DNA of 64,000 nucleotides from Guyanagaster necrorhizus. Lineage: Eukaryota > Basidiomycota > Agaricomycetes > Agaricales > Physalacriaceae. The notes under the pieces are model-generated. The model saw only the letters and a program-made list of their open reading frames with translations, made no database searches and had not been told where the DNA came from. Position numbers and translations under genes: made by a program. This document shows, piece after piece, positions 22,821 through 34,831 of this stretch; position 1 is the first letter of the stretch, and each line of letters opens with the position of its first letter. The stretch covers positions 805,225-869,224 of the forward strand of contig NW_025064886.1 in assembly GCF_019112545.1 (NCBI RefSeq), in the 5' to 3' direction.

Positions 22821-24314
22821 TCAACCTCTCACGACCGTGTCTAAACTCTCCGCAAAGTACTTAATATTCTTTGTGTTCAGGCCCGCTAGCGAGATCCTCC
22901 CATTCTTTGCGAGGTATATGTGGAATTCTTCTCTGAGCCGCTTGCTCTGTGCTTCCGATATCCCTGTAAAACTTCAAGAGGCGCCTCAGATACATGCAAA
23001 AAAGAACCCCTGGAGGATATCGATAATACCTGAACATTCCAATCTGGTTGATGACATGATCCCAGTTCCCTGGCGTCTTGAGCTCCTCCGTGAGCAGCCG
23101 ATAGAGCTCCTTTCTTACTTCAATTAAGCGTCCGGCCATGGTCCTGATGTTTCTCCTCCATTCCTCGTACAAGGGCGCGTCGTTAAGAATGAAGTTTACC
23201 TTGGATACTTTCAGCGATTCATTCAAGTCTTTAAACCTTCAGACGCACCAATTTTGCTCCATACGCCGGTGGGGTGCTGAATTCTACTCTAGTGATCAAA
23301 CTCAACTGGTTCTTCAATTTTTTGGTGGCCTGATCATCCTTACAGACGACATGTAGTGCGCCCACCCTCTCACCATACAGGCCGGCGTTCTTGGCGAAGC
23401 TTTGGCAGACCAGCATCGCGATGCCACGTCGAGCAAATTCTCTCACAGCCCATGCGTCGTTGTCCAAATCACCAGTAGCGAATCCTTGATACGCCGCATC
23501 GAAGAAGGCATAATGGCCCTTTGCAAGCATAATGTCGGCGATGGCAGTCCATTGTTCGCGAGACGGGTCCAGCCCTGTTGGGTTGTGCGCGCACGCGTGC
23601 AAGACGAAGATAGATCTGTCCGGCGCGCTGTTCATCGTCGAAAGCATCTCGTCAAAGTCGATCCCTCGAGTCTCAGCATTGTAGTATGGATACTCGACGG
23701 GAGTGATGTCAACGTTAGCAAAAATTGCGTGATGGTTTACTTTACTCAATGCGAAATGAGTAAAAGTGGAAAGACAGAAACAATAAGCTTACCCCATGTA
23801 GGCCGGCTGATGTAGACTTGCCTCTCACCATTGAACAAGTAGAATCGTGACAGGAACGACGCGCCCAAGTGATTTGCCCCAGTACCACTAATAGTTTGGG
23901 TTGACACGACCTGGAGTACTCTAAGCCATCCCATACAACTTTTTTTTGCCGACCGGGTGACTCACTTGTCCTCGCTTTATCACATCCGACTCTTCCGTGA
24001 ACATCAGCTTGGCTGCGGAATTTGTGAACTCGGCGAGGCCAGCAATAGGAAGATATTCATGATTCAAATCCGGGGAGTCGATAAGTAGTGCGTGGGCCTA
24101 CAATTCGTGTGAGCATGGACGAAAAATGGCTCGACTGTCGGCGAACCTTCTTAACCGCAGGAAGCACCCACGACTTTCCGTCTTCGTCTCTATACACGCC
24201 AGCACCCAAGTTAACCTTTTTGGGAAAGGGATCTTTCTTGAACGTTGTTATCATCGCGAACATTTCGTCCTCCGCCACGCTTGGGATACCATCCCAGAAT
24301 TCTCCAGAAACCAT
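22821..24314 (-). CDS. Aspartate aminotransferase
   Basis: PLP-dependent class I aminotransferase exchanging amino groups between aspartate and 2-oxoglutarate. Landmarks: [128 protein letters not shown] (Schiff-base Lys), [17 protein letters not shown] and [11 protein letters not shown]. The C-terminal exon must be read in the frame that gives [39 protein letters not shown] and a TGA at 22821-22823. No presequence before FWDGIP suggests the cytosolic isozyme. It could recycle nitrogen from the neighbouring catabolic genes, which is inference. Confidence 0.93.
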
Positions 24315-24546
24315 TTTTTTTGGTCTGTTCGCCTTTGATAGAGGAAAAGGTGGGAAGTTTTGCGGCTACACCTTTCCCCCATATTTTCATCTCGGAATTT
24401 ATGACTTATAGAAAGTTCGCACGATGGTCCGCCCGGAATTTGTATTTTCACGCAGTGAGGGGTTCCATCGTGGTTCGGACCTCGTGAGGAATATAAGGGT
24501 CGAGGACGGAGGAATCCCGCGTTCTTTTCAGTATACATGTATACGA

Positions 24547-25582
24547 CTACAGTTTCGAATCCAGCCTCTCCTCCATGCGGATCAGATCAATCAGCATCTC
24601 GTAGTGCTTGTTTCCCTGCAGAGATTCATCCGTCACCTCCTTTAGTGGTGTCCTCACCTTCCCTGTCCCGTATCCATATGCCTTTGACACAACTTTTTTC
24701 ACACTCCGATACCTCCCAATTTCTGAAGAGCCCAATCGGCGTGTCCCATCGTCGCCTGCTGCCTCATCGCTTCCTCACCCTTAGCCACCTTCCACAAATA
24801 AAACAGTTTACCATGGAGCTTGGGCGTAAGGTTGGAGAGTGCGGTGATGCACCCACGGCTGCCGGCTAACAAACCGGGAAGGACGAAGTCGGCTTTCCCT
24901 GCCAAGACAGCGAATTCCGAAGCGGGTACAGAGGAAGCTATTCGGAGCAGTTTGGCGATGTTTCCGCAGGTGAGCTTCGCACCGACGATGTTGGGGTGTT
25001 TGGCTAGGGTGACGAGCGCGTCAGAGTCGAGGTCTAGACCGGCGGTCACGGTGGGGGATGCGTCGGCAACCTGGGGAAGCGGACAGTAAGGGTGAAAATA
25101 TTGAATGCCTTCAAGATTCAGGAATTCTCACCTCAAGATGGAATCGAATGACATTTGGAACAGACATTTGCGGCGGAAATGTCGACGGTGATAGAATCAG
25201 CGCGTAGTCGGCCCCCGCTTCTTTCGTATCAACGCAGAGCTTTTGTGTCTCTCGCGCCGACTGGGCTCCACATCCTGCGAGAATGACAATATTGCTGAAT
25301 CCGTTTGTATCGAGTATTTGTCTAGTTAAGCATATAGTCTGCTTGCGCTCTTCATGGGATAGGTGCTGAGCTTCGCCGTTGGTACCTTGGACAATGATAC
25401 CAGCAACACCACCCTTGAAAATGAGGTTCCAATGGAATGCTGACTTAAAGTGACGAAATACCGGTGCTTACCTTGGCTACTCTCAGAATGTGAGATTTGA
25501 TCGCGCGAGCATCAAGGTCTTCCTTTTCATCGAAGAAGCAAACGGCAGGAACGTAGTAGCCAAATGGAGGCGGTGAAGGCAT
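24547..25582 (-). pseudogene. DapA/DHDPS-family aldolase, damaged
   Basis: Fungal member of the dihydrodipicolinate-synthase-like aldolase family (which also includes 4-hydroxy-2-oxoglutarate and 3-deoxy-hexulosonate aldolases). It reads FGYYVPAVCFFDEKEDLDAR, GGVAGIIVQGTNGEAQHLSH, ILAGCGAQSARETQKL, ALILSPSTFPP, LDLDSDALVTLAKHPNIVGA, KLTCGNIAKL (with the expected Schiff-base Lys), GSRGCITALSNLTP, then a frame change, then KKVVSKAYGYGTGKVRTPLK. Two lesions are visible. Where relatives carry a (V)LIYNFPG-like stretch with the catalytic Tyr, this gene reads VADASPTVTAGLDLDS, about 9 residues short. Near 24702 one G appears missing (GGAGTGTG), so LGGIGV runs to a stop while the next frame continues the family sequence. 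A longer start at 25654 is possible. Confidence 0.72.
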
Positions 25583-25654
25583 GGTAGGTATGTCCGAGGA
25601 AAAGAGTCTGATTTTCGGTTCTGACGAGGGTGTTTGTCCAACGCAGATTTCCAT

Positions 25655-26289
25655 TACGATCCCGTACGCTCAGCCTAAGACAAAGATGCTAGGGAATCTT
25701 CTCAGAATTTTGTCGTGGGTACCATTTTCTACGTACTGGCTGGATTAACTCTGTCGCCTAACCTAACTGTCTAATCTTACTATCCCATTGTTTCCACTGT
25801 ACTATTCACCGCGGCGATCGATGGAGATGTAATGTGGCCATGGGCGTCTTCTAGGTATCCCTGGTCCGAAGATTTCCAGGAATGAGACTTACCAGAGCAG
25901 TTATTTTTGCTAGGTCTGCTTCGCAATTTGCATCGTTTGATAACCGAAAGTTGGCCGGAAGAGATAGCGCAGGATAGCGCCTAGTACTCTGTCTCTTCTC
26001 GGAGTACAGATGATACCTCAGGTAGTCGTCGTGGGACTGTCTAGTGTACGGAAACTAGCAGGAATGTCTGCGCTCTCTGTCGTCATTTGGGATATCCGGA
26101 ATGAAACCGGAAACAATTATTTTGATCGAGAGATCCAGGTTCAGATGATCGTCCGATCAGTTCACCACTCCGCCACGGCGAACCTTCAGAATTTGAATCT
26201 TATTACTTGAATTAATTATCATACCCTTTGGGGAAAGTCTAAGCATAAATCCTATCTGAGTAACTTTAACCCTATCTGAGTAGCTTTAA
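25655..26289. other. Intergenic, no gene recognised
   Basis: About 635 bp. A near-perfect short duplication, CCTATCTGAGTAACTTTAA and CCTATCTGAGTAGCTTTAA, lies at about 26251-26290, at the 3' end of the permease gene. Confidence 0.5.
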
Positions 26290-28379
26290 CTACAAAAAGA
26301 AAGTGAAATGAGGATTCTTATCCCCAAGCTGAGGCTCATTTGGTGCTCCAGCAACTATGGCTGCGGCTTTCTTCTTGTTAGCTAAATGAAGATAGAGCAT
26401 CTGTAGATGGTATTAGCAAGTAACAAGCAGACAGAAAGAAGAAAAATACCATAAGACTAGTAAGTATCATGCTCACAGCCGTCAACCCAATGCAGATGTA
26501 GTACGAGCGGTGGTAATATGGTTCCAAGCGTGAATCAAATATTTCGCCAATAGCTGCCCCTGCAGAGCTACAAGAGTGTGAACGAGAAGAGCGAAGAACA
26601 ACATTATTTAGGCTTACTTCCCAACAAATTGCATCAAGCCGACGCCCGCAGCGCGCTTGTAATGGGGACCATAGTTGTTTTGGGTCTGTAGTCAACATCA
26701 GAAACAATGCAAATAAATATGTTGTGTACATACCCATCCAACATTCAACGCGGTAGGTACATATAGACCTAACGCAACAACAAAAACGCCAAAATACCGA
26801 GCGCCAATGGTCTTGGTAGACGTGAGGATGATATAACCGATTATCTGAACAAGGAAATTCGCCATGATGAATGGTCCACGTAATAGAGTACGATCGGATA
26901 GTTTGGCTTGGATGATAAAGGACAGGGCGCCAACCGCATACACGGGGATAGTAAGGAGTTGAGCTTTGTAAGAGCTGTAGCCCATATCGCTAATAAGGAT
27001 AGGCCTAGTAAGAAATGATGAATGAAATAACAGATAAAAGCAAGTAAATCGGAAATAGTTACATGAATGTCGAAATGGCGTAGAGAGTGACATCGGCACC
27101 GAATTGGATGGTACCGTGAACCCAAGTCCTCCAGTCCAAAGGTGCAAGCATTACTTGTTTAATATCAAACTTCTCGTCTGGGTCGTAGTGGGTCTTGTTG
27201 TTGTCATAACGAACGGCGCACAAATCTTTCTCATGGTCGGACAGGAACCAAGCTTGATCAATGCGGTTTGGAATCCAGAAGTACGCGATGGGACCCAGGC
27301 TCATCGTAATGAGCCCTTCAACAATGTATAGCCATTGCCATCCGGTCACAGAGGAGGTTTCGATGTGAGTCAATCCGTAAGCCAAAAGTCCACCTAGCGG
27401 GACAGAAATCAGACTAGAAAGTTGACGGGCATGTACACGGAACTCACCAAATCCACCCGAAATGGCGGAACAGGTGAACATGTACGCAAGACGCATGCCT
27501 AGTTCCTCCCGTCGGTATGTCATTGTAAGGTAGGTGACGATACATGGGAAAGTTCCTAGCACGACGTCATCGTACTGAGCGTGTTACTACATGTCAAAGC
27601 TTACCTGCTTCTGCCCATCCGAGCAAGACGCGAATCGCAATAAGAGGTCCATAGGAACCAGAGAAAGGTGTGGCAATGGTAAGTGCGGCAAAAATGACAG
27701 TAGAAACAGATAAAACCATCTTGGGTGTCAACAACTTCAACAGGACCGCATCTATCAAAATTCGGGTGTGAGTAACATTTCAAGAGAATAGCTTAACAGC
27801 TTACAGAATGGTTCGAATACGACGTATGTCCTAAATTAGAGGTGTAAATTCAAGAAAGCAAAAAAAAAAACTACAATACTGACGCGTACTGAAAGGAAGG
27901 ATCAGGACACCGCAACAACGTAAGAAATAAATCCCACTTACTACCACTGAGACTGCGGCACCATATTCGTTTCCTACAAGGCCAAGATCAGTGGCCATAC
28001 CGGCAACTTTGGCATTGCCGATACTGTAGTGTTATGAGTGTCATGGGAACCGGGCAGCGAAAAGAAGCCATCACTTTCCACGATCCAAAAAACAGACAAA
28101 ATACAAAGCACCCAGCATCGGGATCAAGAACGAGTCGATCTTTGGTTAAACGTCAGTCAGTTGACTTTGAAACGGAGCAAACATGAGCAGCTAACCTTTC
28201 TCAAGAGTCTGGCTTCTGTTTTGGGCTCAATAGGCGAACTTTGTCTTTCCCCTTCAAAAGCAGCAACCACGACTCCGACATCCTTCTCAGAAGACTTCTC
28301 TGCAGCAGAATACTGCTAGAATGAAGTCAGTATCTTCAGAGAAGATGTGGCAAGTTGACGTATCACTAACTGAGCTCAT
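26290..28379 (-). CDS. MFS permease, allantoate/Dal5-type anion:cation symporter family
   Basis: Twelve-helix major facilitator of the fungal allantoate-permease family. After a tiny first exon (MSS) come YSAAEKSSEKDVGVVVAAF, IDSFLIPMLGALYFVCFLDR, GNIGNAKVAGMATDLGLVGN, RVLLGWAEAG, FPCIVTYLTMTYRREELGMR, YGLTHIETSSVTGWQWLYIV, EGLITMSLGPIAYFWIPN, DPDEKFDIKQVMLAPLDW, YAISTFMPILISDMGYSS, NVGWTQNNYGPHYKRAAGVG and a hydrophilic tail ending NPHFTFFL. The order LPxx...FLDR, W-Q-W-L-Y-I-x-E-G and N-N-x-x-x-x-x-KRA is typical of Dal5/Tna1/Liz1-type transporters of allantoate, ureidosuccinate, nicotinate, pantothenate or dipeptides. About ten introns. Divergent from the DUF1445 gene (335 bp apart). Confidence 0.88.
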
Positions 28380-28714
28380 TGATGATGAAAGTTGACGACA
28401 ACGAGGTCGGTTGAGCTAACTCAGGGCATTGAAAGTTCATTTATAAAAGGAGGTAAAGAGTCTGATTGGAAATCTGCAGCGTCTAGGGCCATCCATGGTC
28501 GCGGAGACTTTTCAGGACTTGTTATCTCATGCTTCCTCGGAATTATCCCGTATCGTCACCTTGTTACCGGATTCGGCAAATTCCTCCTTTAATTCGGCAC
28601 GCGACGCGGCACGGTGATCATTTGTGTGCGTCTAAGTTTAGGATTAACCTTGGCCTTTTAATCCATGGATTCCAATTTGAAAGTCTGTTCCTTATCCCAG
28701 GGATACCCTTACCT
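28380..28714. promoter_or_regulatory. Divergent promoter region, MFS permease / DUF1445 gene
   Basis: 335 bp between divergent starts. No unambiguous TATA or operator seen; co-regulation is inferred from arrangement. Confidence 0.4.
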
Positions 28715-29630
28715 ATGTCTATCTCTCAGGCTCTAACTCCTCATGATGTTCGCATCCAATGCAGGACCAAGACCTTCACTGCGCCAAGTACTGCGGGTCT
28801 CTGTCCCGGATATTCGCAGGCAAATGTTATAATTTTGCCCAATAAATTTGCTGCCGACTTTCGGTTGCTCTGTGCACGAAACCCCGTTTCGTCAGTTGCT
28901 TCCTTTTTCTTCTGTAATGGAGCTGACTCTTTTCTGTCAGATGCCCTCTCCTTGGTGAGACGAAACCGGGTAACCCTCAAGTCCCCAAAGCGCTTGCGAC
29001 AGATAGCGATGTTCGGTCCGACTGCCCTTCCTACAACATTTATCGTGATGGCGTATTTGTTCAGCAAAAGGAAAGCATAGAGAAAGAGTGGCGCGACGAT
29101 AGTGTTGCCTTCTTCATTGGCTGTTCTTATTCCTTTGAGGCAGCCCTCGCCAAGAACGGGCTTACTCCGAGACACGTGCAGCTAGGCCGTGCCGTCCCTA
29201 TGTACAAGACAAAGTACCGGCTCTGTCCCGCTGGAGGTGACTCCCTTTTACGACATATTTACTTGCCACTTACAATTCTGCCGTAGTTTTTGGTGGACAC
29301 ATGGTAGTATCCATGAGGCCATACCGTTTAGCTGATCTCGAGCGTGTCCGTAATATTACCCGTCCTTTCGTCAAAACCCATGGAGAACCTGTCGCCTGGG
29401 GTCCGGAGGGCGCCAAATCCCTTGGGATCACTGATCTCGATGGCACAAATCCCGACTTTGGCGATCCTACCGAGATTCAAGATGGAGAAATAGCTGTTTA
29501 TTTTGGGTGTGGAGTGACACCTCAGCTGTCAGTTATGGACAGTGGCATCTCCGGGGAAGTAGTTGGTCACACGCCTGGACGCATGCTGATGCTGGATATC
29601 AAAGATGAAGATGTGTGTGTGTCGTTTTAA
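28715..29630 (+). CDS. DUF1445 / D-glutamate cyclase-family protein
   Basis: Member of the YcsI/DUF1445 family, related to the catalytic part of D-glutamate cyclase, which turns D-glutamate into 5-oxo-D-proline. Spliced reading: MSISQALTPHDVRIQCRT, GLCPGYSQANVIILPNKFA, ADFRLLCARNPVSCPLLGET (intron with donor in CCCGTTTC|GTCAG), SDCPSYNIYRDGVFVQQ, SVAFFIGCSYSFEAALAKNG, AVPMYKTKYRLCPAG, GGHMVVSMRPYRLADLERV, RPFVKTHGEPVAWGPEGAKS, GEIAVYFGCGVTPQLSVMD and HTPGRMLMLDIKDEDV. FKTxGEPV and the FxGCGVTPQ motif are the family signature. It lies 590 bp upstream of, and in line with, 5-oxoprolinase. In bacteria the same family is often encoded beside 5-oxoprolinase subunits. Confidence 0.9.
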
Positions 29631-30219
29631 TTTCATGTATTTCTTCTTTCTCCTTTGAGCCTTTAAATATTTGTAACTGATTCTTGAGTTGACCATATTC
29701 GCACTTGAGCCTGGAATAACTATCAATCGCAAGTTGTATACGGAAACGATGGACTATGTCGACGAAAGGTCTTTACCGGCCAAATTGAAGTACCAACAAT
29801 CGTCCCTGAGTGTTGGGTTATTTTCCATCCATGGTTCCAGACGAAGGCAAGTTGTTAACGGCATAATCAATCAAAGGCTTTTACTTTGGATTTACTTATC
29901 TTGGACTTGAAACGCGAGATAGGCAGAATATAAATCAGAGGGCGTTTAACCTATGGCAAGTACGGAATTCCGGAATTCTGAAGTATGTGTACTCTGATTC
30001 ATGATCCCCTAGCCTCGCAGGAGTACCACGGCTCTGCCACGGCGTGGAAGATGCCGAGAAACTGGCGCACTCCATCCCGTTTTTCTTCGTACTTGGCAAT
30101 GTTTTCCGGTTCAAATCCGGATATGCCTTTTGTTTCCGTCCACCTTCCGACTCTTTGCTAACCTTCGAATATGAATATGATGATGATTCATCTCTCTGTC
30201 AGTTCTTATCCTTCCTGTC
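29631..30219. other. Intergenic, DUF1445 to 5-oxoprolinase
   Basis: About 590 bp with no gene recognised; presumably terminator and promoter. A small inverted repeat, GGAATTCCGGAATTCTG, lies at about 29966-29982. Confidence 0.5.
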
Positions 30220-33200
30220 ATGCCAATCGCTCTGGATACCCTTCGCAGCGCTGCAGGCATCCGTATTGCCATCGACAGAGGTAAGCAAGGAAAACAAAAC
30301 TCCCTCCTTTACTTATTACTCATAGGTGGCACCTTCTGCGATGTATATGCGACCTTTGCCCATCATCCGCCCGTCATCCTTAAGGTTTTATCGGTGGATA
30401 CGGCCTACCCGGACGCACCTACGGAGGCTATCCGACGTGTCCTGGAGATTGGTTATGGCACCAATATACCAAGGGGGGAGCTTCTTGATTTGTCGGGTGT
30501 AGAGGTCATAAGGATGGGGACGACAGTCGCGACAAAGTGAGTATATACGCATTTTCCGGGGGATCTTGTGTTAATTATTGCTCAGTGGTATCCTATCTTC
30601 TATCTACCTCCCCTCATTGTTGCTCATCATCTCGCTATAGCTTTACTCGAACGCAAGGGAGAGAAGACTGCTTTCCTTGTCTCGGAAGGCTTTCGGGACC
30701 TTCTGCACATTGGCAATCAAAGCCGCCCAGATTTGTTCGATCTCGCAGCCAAACGGCCTGGGATGCTGTACGAGAAAGTCGTTGAAGTCAAAGAGAGAGT
30801 CTTGCTCGCCGACGCGTACCAACTGGAAGGACTTCCAATCGTCTTAGGCACAAGCGGAGAAAAGATTCAGGTTGAACATGTCCCCGGTAGAGCTTTTTGA
30901 TCCGTCAGTCTTAAATGATGACCGACGTTCTTAACAGACGCCGGCGAATGCCGTAAACACCTCAAGAGCCTCTACGATGACGGTTTTCGCTCCCTGGCCA
31001 TCTCTTTCCTTCACTCTTACACGTATCCTAAGCATGAGCTTCTGGTCGCTGACATTGCCAGAGAGGTTGGGTTTACGCACGTATCTCTATCATCCCAGCT
31101 GTCGCCAATGATTCGTATCGTTTCTCGTGCGAACTCGGCAACGGCAGACGCCTATCTCACGCCAGAGCTTCAAAAATATCTGCAAGGGTACACGTCTGCT
31201 GACCATGTTTAACTTCAACAGGCCTGACTGATTTTTGTGTTTTAGTTTCCAAAAGAGTTTCAAGAATCTTCGACCTAGGATGCTTCAATTTATGCAGAGC
31301 GACGGAGGACGTGAGTGTGCCTTTCATAGGTTCCTGACAGATGTTAATTCCATTTCCTAGTGGTCAATGCAGAGTCATTCTCTGGATTACGCGCAATTCT
31401 CAGCGGTCCTGCCGGTGGGGTCGTTGGTATCGCAAAGACCTGTTGGGATGAGAAACTGAAAGTACCGTTGATCGGGTTTGACATGGGTGGTCAGTCAAAC
31501 TGATTTTTCATTCATTCTTGATTATACCTAATATGTCATATGACAGGTACGTCCACGGATGTGTCACGTTTCGATGGGAGGTTTGAGTACCTTATGGAGT
31601 CGACAACGGCTGGCGTTACCATCCAAAGTCCACAACTCGATATCAACACTGTGGCTGCTGGTGGAGGAGTGAGTAAATCTAAATCTGTCACTTGGGAGTC
31701 ATCACTCTTACCAGGCCGTGTTATTCATTAGTCACTTCTCCTTTGGCAGAACGGGCTCTTGAAAGTGGGTCCCCGGTCCGCCGGTGCCTCTCCCGGCCCC
31801 GCGTGTTATCGCAAGGGAGGCCCACTCACCACAACGGATGCGAATGTATTTTTAGGTCGACTTCTTCCGGCTCATTTTCCCAAGATATTCGGACTGAATG
31901 AAAATCAGCCCCTTGATGCTGATGTTGTCCGGGAGATGTTCGCCACCCTCGCCAAACAAATCTCAAAGGAAACCGGAGTAGAGAAAACTCCAGAAGAGAT
32001 TGCTCTTGGGTTTCTGACAGTTGCAACGGAAGCCATGTGTCTGCCTATTCGAGCTATCAGCGAAGCGAGAGGGTATGATCCATCTAGCCATCACTTAGCG
32101 GTATTTGGCGGTGCGGGAGGGCAGTCAGCTTGCGATGTTGCTGCGGCGCTGGATATGAGCCGCATTCTCATCCACAAGTCGTCAGCTATCCTTTCTGCGT
32201 TTGGACTGGCGAAAGCCGAGTTAGTGGATGAGAGTCAAGAATCATTTTCTATCATTGCTGATGATTCGAGTGCCGATCTTCTGCGCTCCCGTCTAGCTGT
32301 ACTTCGAGTCAGATCCGAAGGGCGCTTGATTGCGCAAGGGTTCACCAAGTCCCAGCTTTCATCCACGTCGTACTTGAATATGGTTCGCGTTTTATTTTCT
32401 ATCGAGTTGCTGCATACTAAATCTGGAAATAGCGCTATGATGGTTCCGATGCCACCCTGATGATCACCGTGGACCCGTCCAACGACTTTGTCCAAGTATT
32501 TAAGGACAAGCATCAGCAAGAATTTGGGTTTTCTCTTGAGGGACGGAGTGTTTGGGTCGATGATCTTCGGGTACGCGTCAGTGGCGTCCAAGACGACGGT
32601 CGCGATGCGTCGCGCGGGACTCTGTCTGAGCAAATCACCCACTTAAAGTTGGCACCTCTCACTCCAACGCCGTTCGAGAAGTCGAAGGTGTACTTTGGGT
32701 CAACTGGCTGGACAGACGCTGGCGTCTATAAGCTCGACCAAATAATGCCTGGTTCGGTTATCAAAGGGCCGGCGATAATCATTGACGCCACACAGACGAT
32801 AGTCGCTACGCCAAACGCAGTTGCTATGGTGCTGGATGATCACATCGTGGTGGATATCGGCCCTATAAATGTCGATTCGAAAAGCAAGACGGATGATCCG
32901 CTGAGAATTGATCCTATTCGCTTATCAGTATTTGGGCATCGATTTATGTCAATAGCGGAGCAGATGGGAAGGACGTTACAGAAGACAAGCGTCAGCGTGA
33001 ATATCAAGGAGAGGTGAGTACGTGAGTTCTGCTGACCGGTGTCACTTCATTCCTTCTTGTAGACTTGATTTTTCGTGTGCGCTCTTTGACCCTGATGGGA
33101 GGCTGGTAGCTAATGCACCTCATGTACCGTAGGCCTTCGACTTCATGGTTTATCACACACAGTTATTGACTTGTCATCAGAGCTATGCTGGGTAGCATGC

Positions 33201-34831
33201 AATTTGCAGTTCGCTGGCAGCACGAACACTGGAAGGGAAGACTTCATGACGGTGATGTTATTCTTAGCAACTCAGCTGTCAGTGGTGGGGTGCATCTTCC
33301 TGATATTACAATCGTTACCCCCGTATTCGACGATAGCGGAAGAGAAATCATTTTCTATGTTGCTTCTCGAGGACACCATGCTGATGTTGGAGGGCAAACT
33401 CCAGGTTCCATGCCGCCGTTCTCGAAGATGATATACGATGAGGGAGCATCCATTCTAACGTTCAAGGTCATCAGCGCGGGGAAGTATAACGAAGATGAGC
33501 TTATACAGCTCCTGGTGGAGGAGCCATTGAAGTATCCAGGTGGGAAAGGGACACGGACGCTGAAGGACAACTTGAGCGATATCAACGCCCAGATCGCTGC
33601 GACTGTGAGCACTTGTCTATTCTACCTCTCGAATTGCGGGGCTGACTTTCCTTGTTTAGTATAAGGGCGTTGGTCTGGTGAAGAACCTGGTGTCAAAGTA
33701 TACGTTACCGGTGGTACAGATGTATATGTATGCGATTCAGGAGACAGCTGAAGAAGCCGTTCGGCAACTTTTGCGAAAGTTCAGCAAGAAGCACAGCGGT
33801 AAAGCGCTGGTTGCTCTTGATCGCATGGATGATGGATCACCCATAGCACTGCGAATTGACATCGATAGGGAGAGTGGCTCAGCGACTTTTGACTTCACGG
33901 GCACCGGTCCGGAGGTGTATGGGAATTGGAACGCGCCGAGAGCGATAGTGAATTCGTCAATCATTTACGCGTTGCGATGTTTGTTGGAGAGTGATATTCC
34001 GTTGAACCAGGGTGAGTCGTTCTTTGAGTTTGATGTCACAGAAGTGTGTTGATGATGCAGGGTGTATGACCCCAATCAATGTGATCATACCAGATGGATG
34101 TTTCCTGAAACCAAGCGCAGACGCCGCGGTTTGTGCGGGAAATGTACTCACTAGTCAACGTATTACTACTTTCCTCTTTACATAGGTGTTTCCGTCCTGA
34201 TATTGTCTCTCTTCTTAGGACTTACTGACGTCGTACTCCGGGCCTTCGAAGCATGCGCAGCCTCGCAAGGCTGCATGAACAATCTTACCTTTGGATACGA
34301 CGAAGAAGTTACGGCCTCTGGAGAGAAGAAGTCGTTTGGTTTCTATGAGACGATAGCGGGTGGCGGTGGTGCGGGTCCAGGATGGCACGGGACTTCTGGT
34401 GTTCACACGTCAGTGAAGTATGTTATGCGATTACCCAAAGCTGACCCTTCTCCAGACATATGACAAACACACGAATCACTGATCCTGAAATTATGGAGCG
34501 GAGATACCCCGTCATCCTTCGACAATTCTCCTTGCGCCCCGACTCAGGTGGAAAGGGCCAATATCGTGGCGGGGATGGTGTTGTACGAGATATTGAATTC
34601 CGTCGCCCCGTACAGTGCAGTATCTTGAGTGAGCGGAGGGTTTATCATCCCTATGGATTAATGGGAGGTGGCCCGGGTGAGCTGGGAGTAAATCTGTGGA
34701 TATCGAAGGATGCTCAGGGGAGGGAGAGGACCCTATCTATCGGCGGTAAGAACACAGTCCCAATGGCCAAAGGAGATCGCATAGTTATTATGACTCCCGG
34801 CGGGGGCGGGTATGGAACGTCAGATGTATAA
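30220..34831 (+). CDS. OXP1: 5-oxoprolinase (ATP-hydrolysing)
   Basis: Full-length fungal 5-oxoprolinase, HyuA and HyuB halves fused, which opens 5-oxoproline to glutamate using ATP. HyuA half: [198 protein letters not shown]. HyuB half: [126 protein letters not shown] and [13 protein letters not shown]. At least ten short introns. Cytosolic. No lesion seen. Confidence 0.95.

Noticed and set aside
22861..23226. Alternative C-terminus of the aminotransferase frame ([13 protein letters not shown])
   Set aside because: A spliced reading in a different frame gives the conserved aminotransferase ending, so this is out of frame after an intron.
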